64,000 bases of DNA, from positions 434,001-498,000 of the forward strand of contig NZ_JAPCZF010000005.1 in the NCBI RefSeq assembly GCF_025938095.1, read 5' to 3'. Position numbers and translations under genes: made by a program. Under the pieces are notes generated by a model, which had not been told where the DNA came from, did no database searches, and was given only the letters and a program-made list of their open reading frames with translations. This DNA comes from Novosphingobium sp. JCM 18896. Its GTDB lineage: Bacteria > Pseudomonadota > Alphaproteobacteria > Sphingomonadales > Sphingomonadaceae. Below are positions 15,667 to 23,537 of the stretch, piece after piece; within the stretch, counting starts at the first letter, position 1; the number at the start of each line of letters is the position of its first letter.

Positions 15667-16953
15667 GTGGAGGACTTCGCGACCGGTCGGGCCACGGGCC
15701 TGGCGATGCCGACACATCCCGAAGCGCTGCAAGAAGCTGGCGCCGCGTTCCTGACGCGCGCCTTTCACGCCTTCGGCTCGCTGCCGGCAGACAACGCCGT
15801 CGCGCGGATCGTCGCTGCGGAACCGTGCCATGCCGGCAATTCGGGGCAGAAGCTGCTGCTCAGCGTCGAATATGCCAGGCCCGATCCGGCGCTGCACACG
15901 GGGCTTTTCGTCAAGCTGTCGCGCGACTTCGCCGATGCCTTCCGCGACCGCCGTCGCCACGAGCTCGAGGCCGAAGTGCGGCTCGCCGAGCTGGCGCGAC
16001 TGCCGGCGTTTCCGGTCGCCGTGGCCAAGCCCTATTTCGCCGACTTCGATCCCGCCAGCGGCTCGGGCCTGCTGATCACCCAGCAGATTGCTTTCGGCGA
16101 AGGCGGGCTCGAACCGCTGCGCGCGAAGTGCCGCGATCACGAGCTGCCCAACGCGCTCGAACACTACCAGGCGACCGTGACCGCGCTCGCGGCGCTCGCC
16201 GCCGCGCAGCATCGCGGGGCGCTGTCGCCCGAGCTCGAACGGCTGTTCCCCTGGGATGAAGCCGCCGCCGCGGCCGACCTTCCGATCCCGCAGGAGCCCG
16301 CGCAGATCCGCGCCAGGGTCGCGGCGATCGGTGCGCTGGTGCAGGGCAGCCCGCAGCTGTTCCCGCCCGCGGTCCGGGCGCCGGGCTTCATAGAGCGGCT
16401 CGAACGCGACGCGCTGGCTTTCCAGCGCCACGAAGCCGCGGTGCGCCGTTTCCTCCACGCCGATCCGCGCTTCGTCGCGTTGACGCACTGGAACACCAAC
16501 ATCGACAACGCCTGGTTCTGGCGCGATGCCGCCGGTGTCCTGCGCTGCGGCCTGCTCGACTGGGGCATGGCCCGCCAGATGAACCTCGCTTACGGCCTCT
16601 GGGGCGGCCTCTCGGCAGCCGAGGGCGCGATGCTCGAAGCCGATCTCGACGACCTGCTCGACCTCTTCGCGCGCGAACTGGCGGCGCGGGGTGGTCCCGA
16701 ACTGCCGCGCGACCGGCTCGACCTGCACTTCGACCTGTCGGTCGCCATGCTCGGCCTCGCGCTGATGCTCGAATTCCCGGCCCTGCTCACCGCGCGCCTG
16801 CCCGAGGCGGCCTCGGCCAGCGGCCCGCGCGACCCGCTGATCGACCGCGACCCCGTGGTCCGCGGCTTCCTCCACGTTTCGACCAATTTTCTCGACCTCT
16901 GGGCCCGCCGCGATTTCGGCGCGAGCCTGGACGCGATGCGGTCACTGGTCTGA
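15667..16953 (+). CDS. Aminoglycoside-phosphotransferase/choline-kinase-fold protein
   Basis: A protein of about 428 residues with the kinase-like fold of the APH and ecdysteroid-kinase group. An N-lobe lysine is present in GLFVKLSRD, and the metal-binding DWG sits in LLDWG (D298). The catalytic loop normally reads HGD-x4-N, but here it is HWNTNIDN (H274, W275, N276), so the usual catalytic aspartate is replaced by asparagine. The protein may be inactive, may act differently, or may use another base. I choose the GTG at 15667, with GAGGA six bases upstream; a TTG at 15661 would overlap the TetR stop. It is probably co-expressed with the TetR gene. Function unknown. Confidence 0.75.
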   Translation: MEDFATGRATGLAMPTHPEALQEAGAAFLTRAFHAFGSLPADNAVARIVAAEPCHAGNSGQKLLLSVEYARPDPALHTGLFVKLSRDFADAFRDRRRHELEAEVRLAELARLPAFPVAVAKPYFADFDPASGSGLLITQQIAFGEGGLEPLRAKCRDHELPNALEHYQATVTALAALAAAQHRGALSPELERLFPWDEAAAAADLPIPQEPAQIRARVAAIGALVQGSPQLFPPAVRAPGFIERLERDALAFQRHEAAVRRFLHADPRFVALTHWNTNIDNAWFWRDAAGVLRCGLLDWGMARQMNLAYGLWGGLSAAEGAMLEADLDDLLDLFARELAARGGPELPRDRLDLHFDLSVAMLGLALMLEFPALLTARLPEAASASGPRDPLIDRDPVVRGFLHVSTNFLDLWARRDFGASLDAMRSLV

Positions 16954-16984
16954 ATCGGGTCTGTTTACACCCGCGCAACTTCAC

Positions 16985-17013
16985 TTGGCGTTCAGCACAC
17001 CGCTGGTTATAGA
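16985..17013 (+). promoter_or_regulatory. Promoter of bamD placing the transcript start at the ATG
   Basis: TTGGCG (16985-16990) and TATAGA (17008-17013) are 17 bases apart. Transcription would begin about 6-8 bases after the -10 box, that is at 17019-17021, where the ATG itself begins. There is no ribosome-binding sequence before the ATG (ACCCCGCC), which fits a leaderless message. Confidence 0.55.
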
Positions 17014-17020
17014 CCCCGCC

Positions 17021-17818
17021 ATGCTCGATCGATCGCCGCTGAAGCTCACCGTCCTTGCCGTCGCCACCGGCGCCATGCTGCTCACCGCCGGTTGTGGCGG
17101 GCGAGGGGGCAAGAACCGCGATACCGCCTATGTCGCGCGCGACGTCGACACGCTCTACGCCGCCGCCAAGACCCGCCTCGATCGGGGCGATACGCGCCAG
17201 GCCGCGGCGCTGTTCGACGAGGTCGAGCGTCAGCATCCCTATTCGCCCTGGGCGCGCCGCGCGCAGCTGATGAGTGCGTTTTCCTATTACGTCGCGCGCG
17301 ACTACACCAAGTCGATCCAGTCGGCGCAGCGCTTCCTGTCGATCCACCCGGGCAACAAGGACGCGCCTTACGCCTATTACCTGATCGCGCTCTGCTACTA
17401 CGAGCAGATCAGCGACGTGACGCGCGATCAGAAGATCACGCTCCAGGCCAAGACCGCACTTACCGAGGTCACGCGCCGCTATCCGAACACGCGCTATGCC
17501 AGCGACGCGCGGCTCAAGATCGACCTCGTCAACGATCACCTCGCGGGCAAGGAAATGACGATCGGCCGGCTCTACGAGCGCACCGGCCGCTGGGTCGCCG
17601 CGACCCTGCGCTTCCGCAACGTCGTCGACAATTATCAGACCACCAGCCACACGCCCGAGGCGCTGTTCCGCCTGGTCGAGTCCTACCTTTCGCTGGGCGT
17701 GCCCGAAGAGGCGCAGAAAGCCGCTGCCGTGCTCGGCAACAACTATCCCGACAGCGAGTGGTACAAGAAGGCCTACGAGCTGATGGGCAAGCACGCGCCC
17801 GGCACGACGACGAGCTGA
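17021..17818 (+). CDS. bamD: BamD, outer-membrane protein assembly lipoprotein
   Basis: A 265-residue periplasmic lipoprotein of the BAM complex, which folds beta-barrel proteins into the outer membrane. A lipoprotein signal ends at LLTAGC (C25 would be lipidated). The mature part is built of TPR-type helices: DTLYAAAKTRLDRGDTRQAAALFDEVERQHPYSPW, read here as several short repeats, continues through AQRFLSIHPGN and RYPNTRYASDARLKIDLV, all characteristic of BamD/ComL. I use the ATG at 17021; a TTG at 16985 is in the promoter. Its position upstream of recN and ligA is conserved in many alphaproteobacteria. A short terminator follows. Confidence 0.95.
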   Translation: MLDRSPLKLTVLAVATGAMLLTAGCGGRGGKNRDTAYVARDVDTLYAAAKTRLDRGDTRQAAALFDEVERQHPYSPWARRAQLMSAFSYYVARDYTKSIQSAQRFLSIHPGNKDAPYAYYLIALCYYEQISDVTRDQKITLQAKTALTEVTRRYPNTRYASDARLKIDLVNDHLAGKEMTIGRLYERTGRWVAATLRFRNVVDNYQTTSHTPEALFRLVESYLSLGVPEEAQKAAAVLGNNYPDSEWYKKAYELMGKHAPGTTTS

Positions 17819-17844
17819 CGGGCAGGAGCTGAGGCCTGAGCGAC

Positions 17845-17873
17845 ACGGGGAAGAACAAATCCCCGTCCGTTTC
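17845..17873 (+). terminator. Hairpin terminator after bamD
   Basis: ACGGGGA (17845-17851) pairs with TCCCCGT (17860-17866) around an 8-base loop and is followed by CCGTTTCT. It separates bamD from the Rrf2 gene, which has a TTGACA at 17885-17890 that may serve as its -35 box. Confidence 0.5.
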
Positions 17874-17921
17874 TACTCCCCAAGTTGACATTTCGCGTGA
17901 GCGCGCGCTGAGTGAGGGCAC

Positions 17922-18365
17922 ATGCTCTCGCAGAAGACACGCTACACGATCCGCGCCCTTCAGCACCTGTCGGACACCTGGCAGCAGGGGCCCGTGCGCC
18001 TGGATGCCATCGCCGAAGCGCAGAACATCCCGCGCAAGTTCCTCACCGTCATCCTCTCCGAAATGGTGCGCGAGGGCCTGGTCATTTCGCACCGCGGCCG
18101 CGAGGGCGGCTACGAACTCGCGCTGTCGCCGCTCGACATCCGCTATGGCGACATCATCCGCCTGACGCGCGGCAGCCTGGCGCTGGTGCCTTGCGCCGCG
18201 CGCAACGCCCACGAGCATTGCACGAACTGCCTGCCCGAGGCCGAATGCCGGCTGCGCGGGCTGATGCTGACCCTGCGCGACGAGATGGCCGACATGCTCG
18301 ACAAGGTTTCGCTCGCCGATCCGATCACCTTGGTGCCGCCGTTCGAAGGCACCGAAGTCGAGTGA
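17922..18365 (+). CDS. Rrf2-family transcriptional regulator
   Basis: A 147-residue winged-helix regulator of the Rrf2/IscR family. The N-terminal part has the family opening MLSQKTRYTIRAL, the recognition region IPRKFLTVILSEMVREGLV and the wing HRGREGGYEL. The C-terminal half holds four cysteines (C91, C100, C103, C109) that could bind an iron-sulphur cluster, although their spacing differs from the three-cysteine pattern of IscR. It is not next to iron-sulphur assembly genes here; it sits between bamD and recN. Its target genes cannot be read from context, but sensing of redox state or nitric oxide is typical of the family. Confidence 0.9.
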   Translation: MLSQKTRYTIRALQHLSDTWQQGPVRLDAIAEAQNIPRKFLTVILSEMVREGLVISHRGREGGYELALSPLDIRYGDIIRLTRGSLALVPCAARNAHEHCTNCLPEAECRLRGLMLTLRDEMADMLDKVSLADPITLVPPFEGTEVE

Positions 18366-18390
18366 CGATCTGATTTCGCTGCGCTAGAAC
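18362..18390 (+). promoter_or_regulatory. Promoter of recN
   Basis: GTGACG (18362-18367) and TAGAAC (18385-18390), 17 bases apart, match the sigma-70 boxes at four positions each. The expected start near 18397 would leave a leader of only about five bases before the ATG at 18402. The -10 box overlaps the LexA site. Confidence 0.5.
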
Positions 18391-18401
18391 GTCCCGCGAA
18401 C
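18387..18401. promoter_or_regulatory. LexA (SOS) box of recN
   Basis: GAAC-GTCCCGC-GAAC is the reverse complement of GTTC-N7-GTTC, the direct-repeat LexA box of alphaproteobacteria. It covers the -10 box and expected transcript start and touches the recN ATG. LexA would block transcription there. recN is a standard SOS gene, which supports the assignment. Confidence 0.8.
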
Positions 18402-20066
18402 ATGCTGACCCGCCTTTCCATCCGCAACATCGTACTGATCGAAGCGCTCGACCTCGATTTCGCGCGCGGTCTCGGCGTGCTTACCGGCGAGACCGGCGCG
18501 GGCAAGTCGATCCTGCTCGACGCGCTGGGGCTCGTGCTCGGCAACCGCGCCGACAGCGGCCTGGTCCGCGCCGGCGAGGACAAGGCCAGCGTCACCGCGA
18601 GCTTCGAATTCGGCAAGCTGCCGGGGGGCATCGCAGCGATCCTCGATGACGCCGAGGTGGAAATCGAGCCCGGCGAGCCGCTGATCGTCAAGCGCCAGCT
18701 CAAGGCGGATGGCGGGTCGAAGGCTTTCATCAACGACCAGCCCGTGGGTGTCGCGCTGTTGCGCGAGCTCGCCGGCTTCCTCGTCGAGCTCCACGGCCAG
18801 CACGACGACCGCGGCCTGGTCAATCCGCGCGGCCACCGCGCCCTCGTCGATCGCTATGCGCGCGCCGATGCCGCCGGGCTCGAGGCCGCCTGGCGCAGCT
18901 GGCGCGCGGCGGAGGACGCCCTGGCCGCGGCGCGCGCGCGGGTCGAGCAGGCGGCGACCGACCAGGACCTGCTGCTCGCACATCTCGCCGAGCTGACCGC
19001 GCTCGCGCCCGAGGCGGGCGAGGAGGAGCAGCTCGCCGAAGCCCGCGCGGCGATGCAGAAGGGCGAGAAGCTGTCCGACGACCTGTCGGCGCTGCAGCAT
19101 CTGTGGTCGGGATCGGATTCGGCGCTGGCCGCGCTGCGCGGTGCGGCGCGCCGGCTCGACCGCATCGCCGAGGAGCATCCCCTGCTGGCCGAAGCGCTCG
19201 AATCGCTCGACCGCGCGGTGATCGAGGCGAGCGAGGCCGAGGATCGCATCGGCCGCGCGATCGAGGCGCTGTCGTTCGATCCGGCCGCGCTCGACCGCAT
19301 CGAGACGCGGCTGTTCGACCTGCGCGCCGCCGCGCGCAAGCATGCCTGCCAGGTCGACGACCTGCCCGAGCGCATGGCCGCGATGCGCGCTGCCCTGGAT
19401 GCCATCGAGGGCGGCGAGGCCGAGATCGCCGGGCTCGAACAGGCGGCACAGGTCGCGGCGCTCGACTATGGCGCCAAGGCCGAGGCGCTGTCGGTCGTGC
19501 GCATCGAGGCGGCGCAGCGGCTCGACAAGGCGGTCGCGGCCGAGCTCGCGCCGCTCAAGCTCGATGCCGCGCGCTTCCGCACCGCCGTGCTGCGCCTGCC
19601 CGAGGATCGCTGGGGCCCCGGCGGCATGGACGCAGTCGAATTCCTCATCGCCACCAATCCCGGCGCCGACTTCGCGGGGCTCGGCAAGATCGCCTCGGGC
19701 GGCGAGCTGTCACGCTTCATCCTCGCGCTCAAGGTCGCGCTGGCCGAAGAGGGCGGCGCGGCGACGGTGATCTTCGACGAGATCGACCGCGGCGTCGGCG
19801 GTGCGGTCGCTTCGGCGATCGGCGATCGCCTGGCGCGGCTGGCTTCGGACGGGCAGTTGCTCGCGGTCACCCACAGCCCCCAGGTCGCCGCGCGCGGCAA
19901 TCGCCACTACGTCATCGCCAAGTCGAGCGAGGGCACGGTCACCCGTACCGGCGTGACCCTGCTCGACGCCGCGGGCCGTCAAGAGGAGATCGCGCGCATG
20001 CTCTCGGGCGCCGAGATCACCGCCGAGGCGCGCGCCCAGGCCGATCGGCTGCTGGAGGGCGTGTGA
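18402..20066 (+). CDS. recN: RecN, DNA double-strand-break repair ATPase
   Basis: A 554-residue SMC-like ATPase that acts early in recombinational repair of double-strand breaks. The Walker A motif is GETGAGKS (near residue 30), the ABC signature is SGGELSRF (about 430), and Walker B is VIFDEIDRGVGG (about 455). A long central coiled-coil region rich in Glu, Ala and Arg lies between. The length is typical of RecN. Its promoter carries a LexA box. The stop codon overlaps the start of a 2OG oxygenase gene by four bases (GTGA), so the two are translated as a unit. Confidence 0.97.
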   Translation: MLTRLSIRNIVLIEALDLDFARGLGVLTGETGAGKSILLDALGLVLGNRADSGLVRAGEDKASVTASFEFGKLPGGIAAILDDAEVEIEPGEPLIVKRQLKADGGSKAFINDQPVGVALLRELAGFLVELHGQHDDRGLVNPRGHRALVDRYARADAAGLEAAWRSWRAAEDALAAARARVEQAATDQDLLLAHLAELTALAPEAGEEEQLAEARAAMQKGEKLSDDLSALQHLWSGSDSALAALRGAARRLDRIAEEHPLLAEALESLDRAVIEASEAEDRIGRAIEALSFDPAALDRIETRLFDLRAAARKHACQVDDLPERMAAMRAALDAIEGGEAEIAGLEQAAQVAALDYGAKAEALSVVRIEAAQRLDKAVAAELAPLKLDAARFRTAVLRLPEDRWGPGGMDAVEFLIATNPGADFAGLGKIASGGELSRFILALKVALAEEGGAATVIFDEIDRGVGGAVASAIGDRLARLASDGQLLAVTHSPQVAARGNRHYVIAKSSEGTVTRTGVTLLDAAGRQEEIARMLSGAEITAEARAQADRLLEGV

Positions 20067-20716
20067 CCACGCTGCCCGATCCCGCGCCCTATCGCAGCCA
20101 GGGTTACCTGCCGCTGCCGGGGCTGCTGCCGCGCGAGGTGGCGACGGGCATGCTGGCGCGGCTCAAGGTCGATCTCGGTCGGCAGAAGGTCGATTTCGCG
20201 CGGTTGGCCAAGGACGGGCCGCTGCTCGCGCGGCCGGCGGTCGAGATCTACGGCTACCACTATCCGATGTTCGCCGCCTTCCACTGGGGGCTGACCGGCA
20301 CCGTCGCGGCGCTGACCGGCGAGGACCTGCTGCCGTCCTACTGCTATTTCCGCATCTACCGCGCGGGTGACATCTGTCGCGTCCACGGCGATCGCCCGGC
20401 CTGCGAGCACAGCGTCTCGCTGATGCTCGGCGCGGCCGACGACCGACCCTGGCCGCTCGAAGTGGCGCGGCGGCCGATCGAAACGCCCTATGAACGCGCC
20501 GACATGGCTTTCGCGCCCGAGGAAGATGCCGGCGCCATGGCGATGACCACGGGCGATGCGGTGCTCTATCAGGGCGTCCATCACCACCACGGGCGCACCA
20601 CACCCAACCCCAACCGCTGGTCGGCGCACCTGTTCCTGCACTGGGTGCGGCGCGACGGACCTTTCGCCGGCGAAGCCTTCGACAAGCAGCCGCCGCCGGC
20701 GCACGTGGATTTCTGA
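20063..20716 (+). CDS. 2OG-Fe(II) oxygenase coupled to recN
   Basis: A 217-residue protein with the double-stranded beta-helix features of 2-oxoglutarate/iron oxygenases. The iron ligands appear as VHGD (H108, D110) followed by CEHSVSLMLG, with a distal histidine in VHHHHGR (probably H176). A likely 2-oxoglutarate arginine is R185 (NPNRWSAHLFLHWV). The GTG start lies inside the recN stop, and the ligA ATG follows ten bases after its stop, so it is embedded in a repair operon. It could modify a protein or a nucleic acid, but nothing in the sequence shows which. It is not a recognisable AlkB. Homologues are probably annotated only as hypothetical. Confidence 0.8.
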   Translation: MTTLPDPAPYRSQGYLPLPGLLPREVATGMLARLKVDLGRQKVDFARLAKDGPLLARPAVEIYGYHYPMFAAFHWGLTGTVAALTGEDLLPSYCYFRIYRAGDICRVHGDRPACEHSVSLMLGAADDRPWPLEVARRPIETPYERADMAFAPEEDAGAMAMTTGDAVLYQGVHHHHGRTTPNPNRWSAHLFLHWVRRDGPFAGEAFDKQPPPAHVDF

Positions 20717-20726
20717 GGAGCCGCAG

Positions 20727-22862
20727 ATGAACGACCCGCTCCAGCTGGGCGAGGCCGAAGCCGCCAACGAACTGATGCGGCTGGCCCGCCAGATCGCGCG
20801 CGCCGACCGGCTCTACCACGCCGAGGATGCGCCCGAGATCAGCGACGCCGAATACGACGCGCTGGTGCGCCGCAATGCCGAGCTCGAGGCGGCCTTTCCG
20901 CAGCTGATCCGCGCCGACAGCCCGAGCCGCAAGGTCGGCCACGAGATCGCCGCCTCGCCGCTGAGCAAGGTCACGCACGAACAGCGCATGATGAGCCTCG
21001 ACAACGCCTTCTCGGACGAGGAGGTCGAGGAATTCGTCGCGCGCGTGCGCCGCTTCCTGGCCCTGACCGAGGACGCGCCGGTGACGATGACCGCCGAGGA
21101 CAAGATCGACGGCCTGTCGTGCTCGCTGCGCTACGAGGCGGGCAAGCTGGTCCGCGCGGCGACGCGCGGCGACGGCCAGGTCGGCGAGGACGTCACGCCG
21201 AACGTTGCGCACATTCCCGACATCCCGCAGCAGTTGCACGGCACCGTGCCCGCGGTCTTCGAGGTGCGCGGCGAGGTCTATATGGAAAAGGCCGCCTTCC
21301 TCGCGCTCAACGAGCAGCTGATGGCCGAGGGCCGCGCGCTGGCCGAGAGCAAGGGTGAGGAATTCGATCCCGCCAAGATTCGCCAGTTCGCCAATCCGCG
21401 CAACGCCGCGGCCGGTTCGCTGCGCCAGAAGGACGCGAGCGTGACGGCGAAACGCCCGCTGCGCTTCCTCGCGCACGGCTGGGGCGCGGCGAGCGAAGTG
21501 CCGGCGAGCACGCAGTTCGGCATGATGGGCCAGATCGCCGAATGGGGGCTGCGCGTTTCGCCCGCCTTCGTGCGCTGCCATTCGGTCGCGGAGATGCTCG
21601 CGCACTACCGTGCGATTCGCGAGGGCCGCGCCGCGCTGCCGTTCGACATCGACGGCGTCGTCTACAAGGTCGACAGCCTCGAATGGCAGGGCCGGCTGGG
21701 CTTCGTCGCCAAGGCGCCGCGCTGGGCCATGGCGCACAAGTTCCCCGCCGAGAAGGCCGAGACGACGATCGAGGCGATCGACATCCAGGTCGGCCGCACG
21801 GGCAAGCTGACCCCGGTCGGGCGGCTCAAGCCCGTGCTGGTCGGCGGCGTCACCGTCACCAACGTCACCCTGCACAACCGCGACGAGATCGGCCGGCTCG
21901 GCCTGCGCGTGGGCGATCGCATCGTCCTCCAGCGCGCGGGTGACGTGATTCCGCAGGTGGTCGAGAACCTGACGCGCGAGGAAGCGCGCGCGGCCTACCA
22001 CTTCCCCGATCACTGCCCCGAGTGCCAGTCCGAGGCCGTCGCCGAGGAGGGCGAGGTCGACGTGCGCTGCACGGGCGGCCTGATCTGCCCGGCGCAGCGG
22101 ACCGAACGCCTCAAACATTTCGTCAGCCGCGGGGCTCTCGATATCGAGGGGCTCGGCGACAAGACGATCGCCGAATTCTTCGGCGAGGGCTGGCTCGAAA
22201 GCCCCGCCGACATCTTCCGCCTGCGCAAGCGCCGTTCGGAGATCGTCGGGCGCGAGGGATGGAAGGACAAGTCGGTCGACAACCTGCTCGCGGCGATCGA
22301 GGCCAAGCGCACGCCAGACGCCGCGCGGCTGCTGTTCGGTCTGGGCATCCGCCATGTCGGTGCGGTGACCGCGCGCGACCTGCTCAAGCGCTTCGTCACC
22401 CTGCCGGCCTTGCGCGAGGTCGCGCAGCAGGCGCGCATCGAGGAGGCCGACGCCGAAGGCAATGTCGCCAACGAGGCCAAGGCCGAACTGCTCTCGATCG
22501 AGGGCGTCGGCCCGGTCGTGGTCGAGGCGCTCGGCGACTTCTTCCACGAGCCGCACAACGTCGCGGTATGGGAAGACCTGCTCTCCGAAGTCGCGCCGCC
22601 CGACTACGTGGTCGAGACCAAGGCCAGCGCGGTCGCGGGCAAGACCGTGGTCTTCACCGGCAAGCTCGAGACGATGAGCCGCGACGAGGCCAAGGCCCAG
22701 GCCGAAGCACTCGGCGCGCGCGCGGCGGGTTCGGTCAGCGCCAAGACCGATCTGGTCGTCGCAGGACCGGGTGCCGGCTCGAAGCTCAAGCAGGCCGAGA
22801 AGCTCGGTGTCGAAGTGATCGACGAGGCAGCCTGGGCGGAGATCTTCAAGGCGGCGGGGTAG
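20727..22862 (+). CDS. ligA: NAD-dependent DNA ligase LigA
   Basis: A 711-residue ligase that seals nicks during replication and repair. Domains run in the standard order: domain Ia; an adenylation domain with the AMP-accepting lysine in EDKIDGLS (K126); an OB fold; a four-cysteine zinc finger (CPEC, then CTGGLIC); helix-hairpin-helix repeats (FGLGIRHVGAVTA, then EGVGPVVVEAL); and a C-terminal BRCT domain (KTVVFTGKLETMSRDEAKA). The start is the ATG at 20727 after TGAGGAGCCGCAG. It is the last gene of the bamD-recN-ligA block and is followed by an inverted repeat pair. Confidence 0.97.
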   Translation: MNDPLQLGEAEAANELMRLARQIARADRLYHAEDAPEISDAEYDALVRRNAELEAAFPQLIRADSPSRKVGHEIAASPLSKVTHEQRMMSLDNAFSDEEVEEFVARVRRFLALTEDAPVTMTAEDKIDGLSCSLRYEAGKLVRAATRGDGQVGEDVTPNVAHIPDIPQQLHGTVPAVFEVRGEVYMEKAAFLALNEQLMAEGRALAESKGEEFDPAKIRQFANPRNAAAGSLRQKDASVTAKRPLRFLAHGWGAASEVPASTQFGMMGQIAEWGLRVSPAFVRCHSVAEMLAHYRAIREGRAALPFDIDGVVYKVDSLEWQGRLGFVAKAPRWAMAHKFPAEKAETTIEAIDIQVGRTGKLTPVGRLKPVLVGGVTVTNVTLHNRDEIGRLGLRVGDRIVLQRAGDVIPQVVENLTREEARAAYHFPDHCPECQSEAVAEEGEVDVRCTGGLICPAQRTERLKHFVSRGALDIEGLGDKTIAEFFGEGWLESPADIFRLRKRRSEIVGREGWKDKSVDNLLAAIEAKRTPDAARLLFGLGIRHVGAVTARDLLKRFVTLPALREVAQQARIEEADAEGNVANEAKAELLSIEGVGPVVVEALGDFFHEPHNVAVWEDLLSEVAPPDYVVETKASAVAGKTVVFTGKLETMSRDEAKAQAEALGARAAGSVSAKTDLVVAGPGAGSKLKQAEKLGVEVIDEAAWAEIFKAAG

Positions 22863-22897
22863 GGCGTTCGGGGGTACCGTTCGCTCGCCCCCAATTC

Positions 22898-22991
22898 CGC
22901 TCATGCTGAGCTTGTCGAAGCACTGCCCTTTTTTCCGCCAGCGCTCGGCCTCAAAACAAGAGCAGCCCTTCGACAAGCTCAGGGTGAGCGG
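22898..22991. repeat. Inverted repeat pair between ligA and the HxlR gene
   Basis: The left arm (22898-22926) contains CCGCTCATGCTGAGCTTGTC. The right arm (22962-22991) is its near-exact reverse complement and contains CGACAAGCTCAGGGTGAGCGG in shortened steps around the same core. A T-rich stretch (CCCTTTTTTCC) lies in the loop. It fills a convergent gap and could terminate both genes. The GAGCTTGTCGAAG core is a widespread alphaproteobacterial extragenic palindrome. Confidence 0.75.
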
Positions 22992-23010
22992 TGTTGGGTG
23001 GCCGAGTTCA

Positions 23011-23466
23011 TCAACTCGGCGACACGGGCTCCTCGGGCGCGACCATGCGCAGTTCCATATCGGCCAGCGGGGTGCCGCTGACGCGGTCGACCACCAAGGG
23101 CTCGATCTCCGCACCGGTCGTGCCGTCGGTCATGACGTTGAGGCAGCCTTCGCCGAAGTGCCTGCGTCCCCAGGCGCCGAGCGCGGAGAGGATCGGCAGC
23201 AGATCGCGGCCGCGCTCGGTCAGGACGTATTCGTCGCGCGGCGGGCGCTGGCTGTAGCGCCGCTTCTCGAGCAGGCCGTCCTCAGTCAGGGCGGCGAGCC
23301 GCTTGGTCAGGATGTTGGGGGCGATGCCCAGGCTGGTGCGGAACTGGTCGAACCGCGTCGCGCCGAAGCCCGCATCGCGCAGGATCATCATCGACCAGGC
23401 GTCGCCGACGCGCAGCAACGCACGGGCGAGGGGGCAGGGGCCGGCGGAATATTTCTCGGTGTCCAT
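23011..23466 (-). CDS. HxlR-family transcriptional regulator
   Basis: A 151-residue winged-helix regulator. The family features are all present: an early cysteine in GPCPLARALLRVGDAWS, the segment LRDAGFGATRFDQF, the recognition region IAPNILTKRLAALTEDGLLEKR and the wing YVLTERGRDLLPIL. The single cysteine near residue 11 matches the redox-sensing cysteine of some HxlR proteins. The gene is divergent from an SDR across only 71 bases that hold two palindromes, so it very probably controls that SDR and itself. It is convergent with ligA. Confidence 0.92.
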   Translation of the reverse strand: MDTEKYSAGPCPLARALLRVGDAWSMMILRDAGFGATRFDQFRTSLGIAPNILTKRLAALTEDGLLEKRRYSQRPPRDEYVLTERGRDLLPILSALGAWGRRHFGEGCLNVMTDGTTGAEIEPLVVDRVSGTPLADMELRMVAPEEPVSPS

Positions 23467-23474
23467 TGCAGAAC

Positions 23475-23518
23475 GATAGCGACATAACTATCAAAATGCA
23501 AGTCACTCGACATCGAGT
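23475..23518. promoter_or_regulatory. Two palindromes in the HxlR/SDR divergent gap
   Basis: GATAG-N8-CTATC (23475-23492) and ACTCGA-CA-TCGAGT (23505-23518) are inverted repeats within the 71-base space between the two start codons. Their position over both promoters suggests HxlR binding sites. Which of the two is the operator cannot be decided from sequence. Confidence 0.45.
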
Positions 23519-23537
23519 CGAATTCAGGAGTTGCGAC

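Noticed and set aside
20163..23114. A 983-codon minus-strand frame opposite the oxygenase and ligA
   Set aside because: Composition is that of a reverse-strand shadow of ligA, with no motif and no ribosome site.
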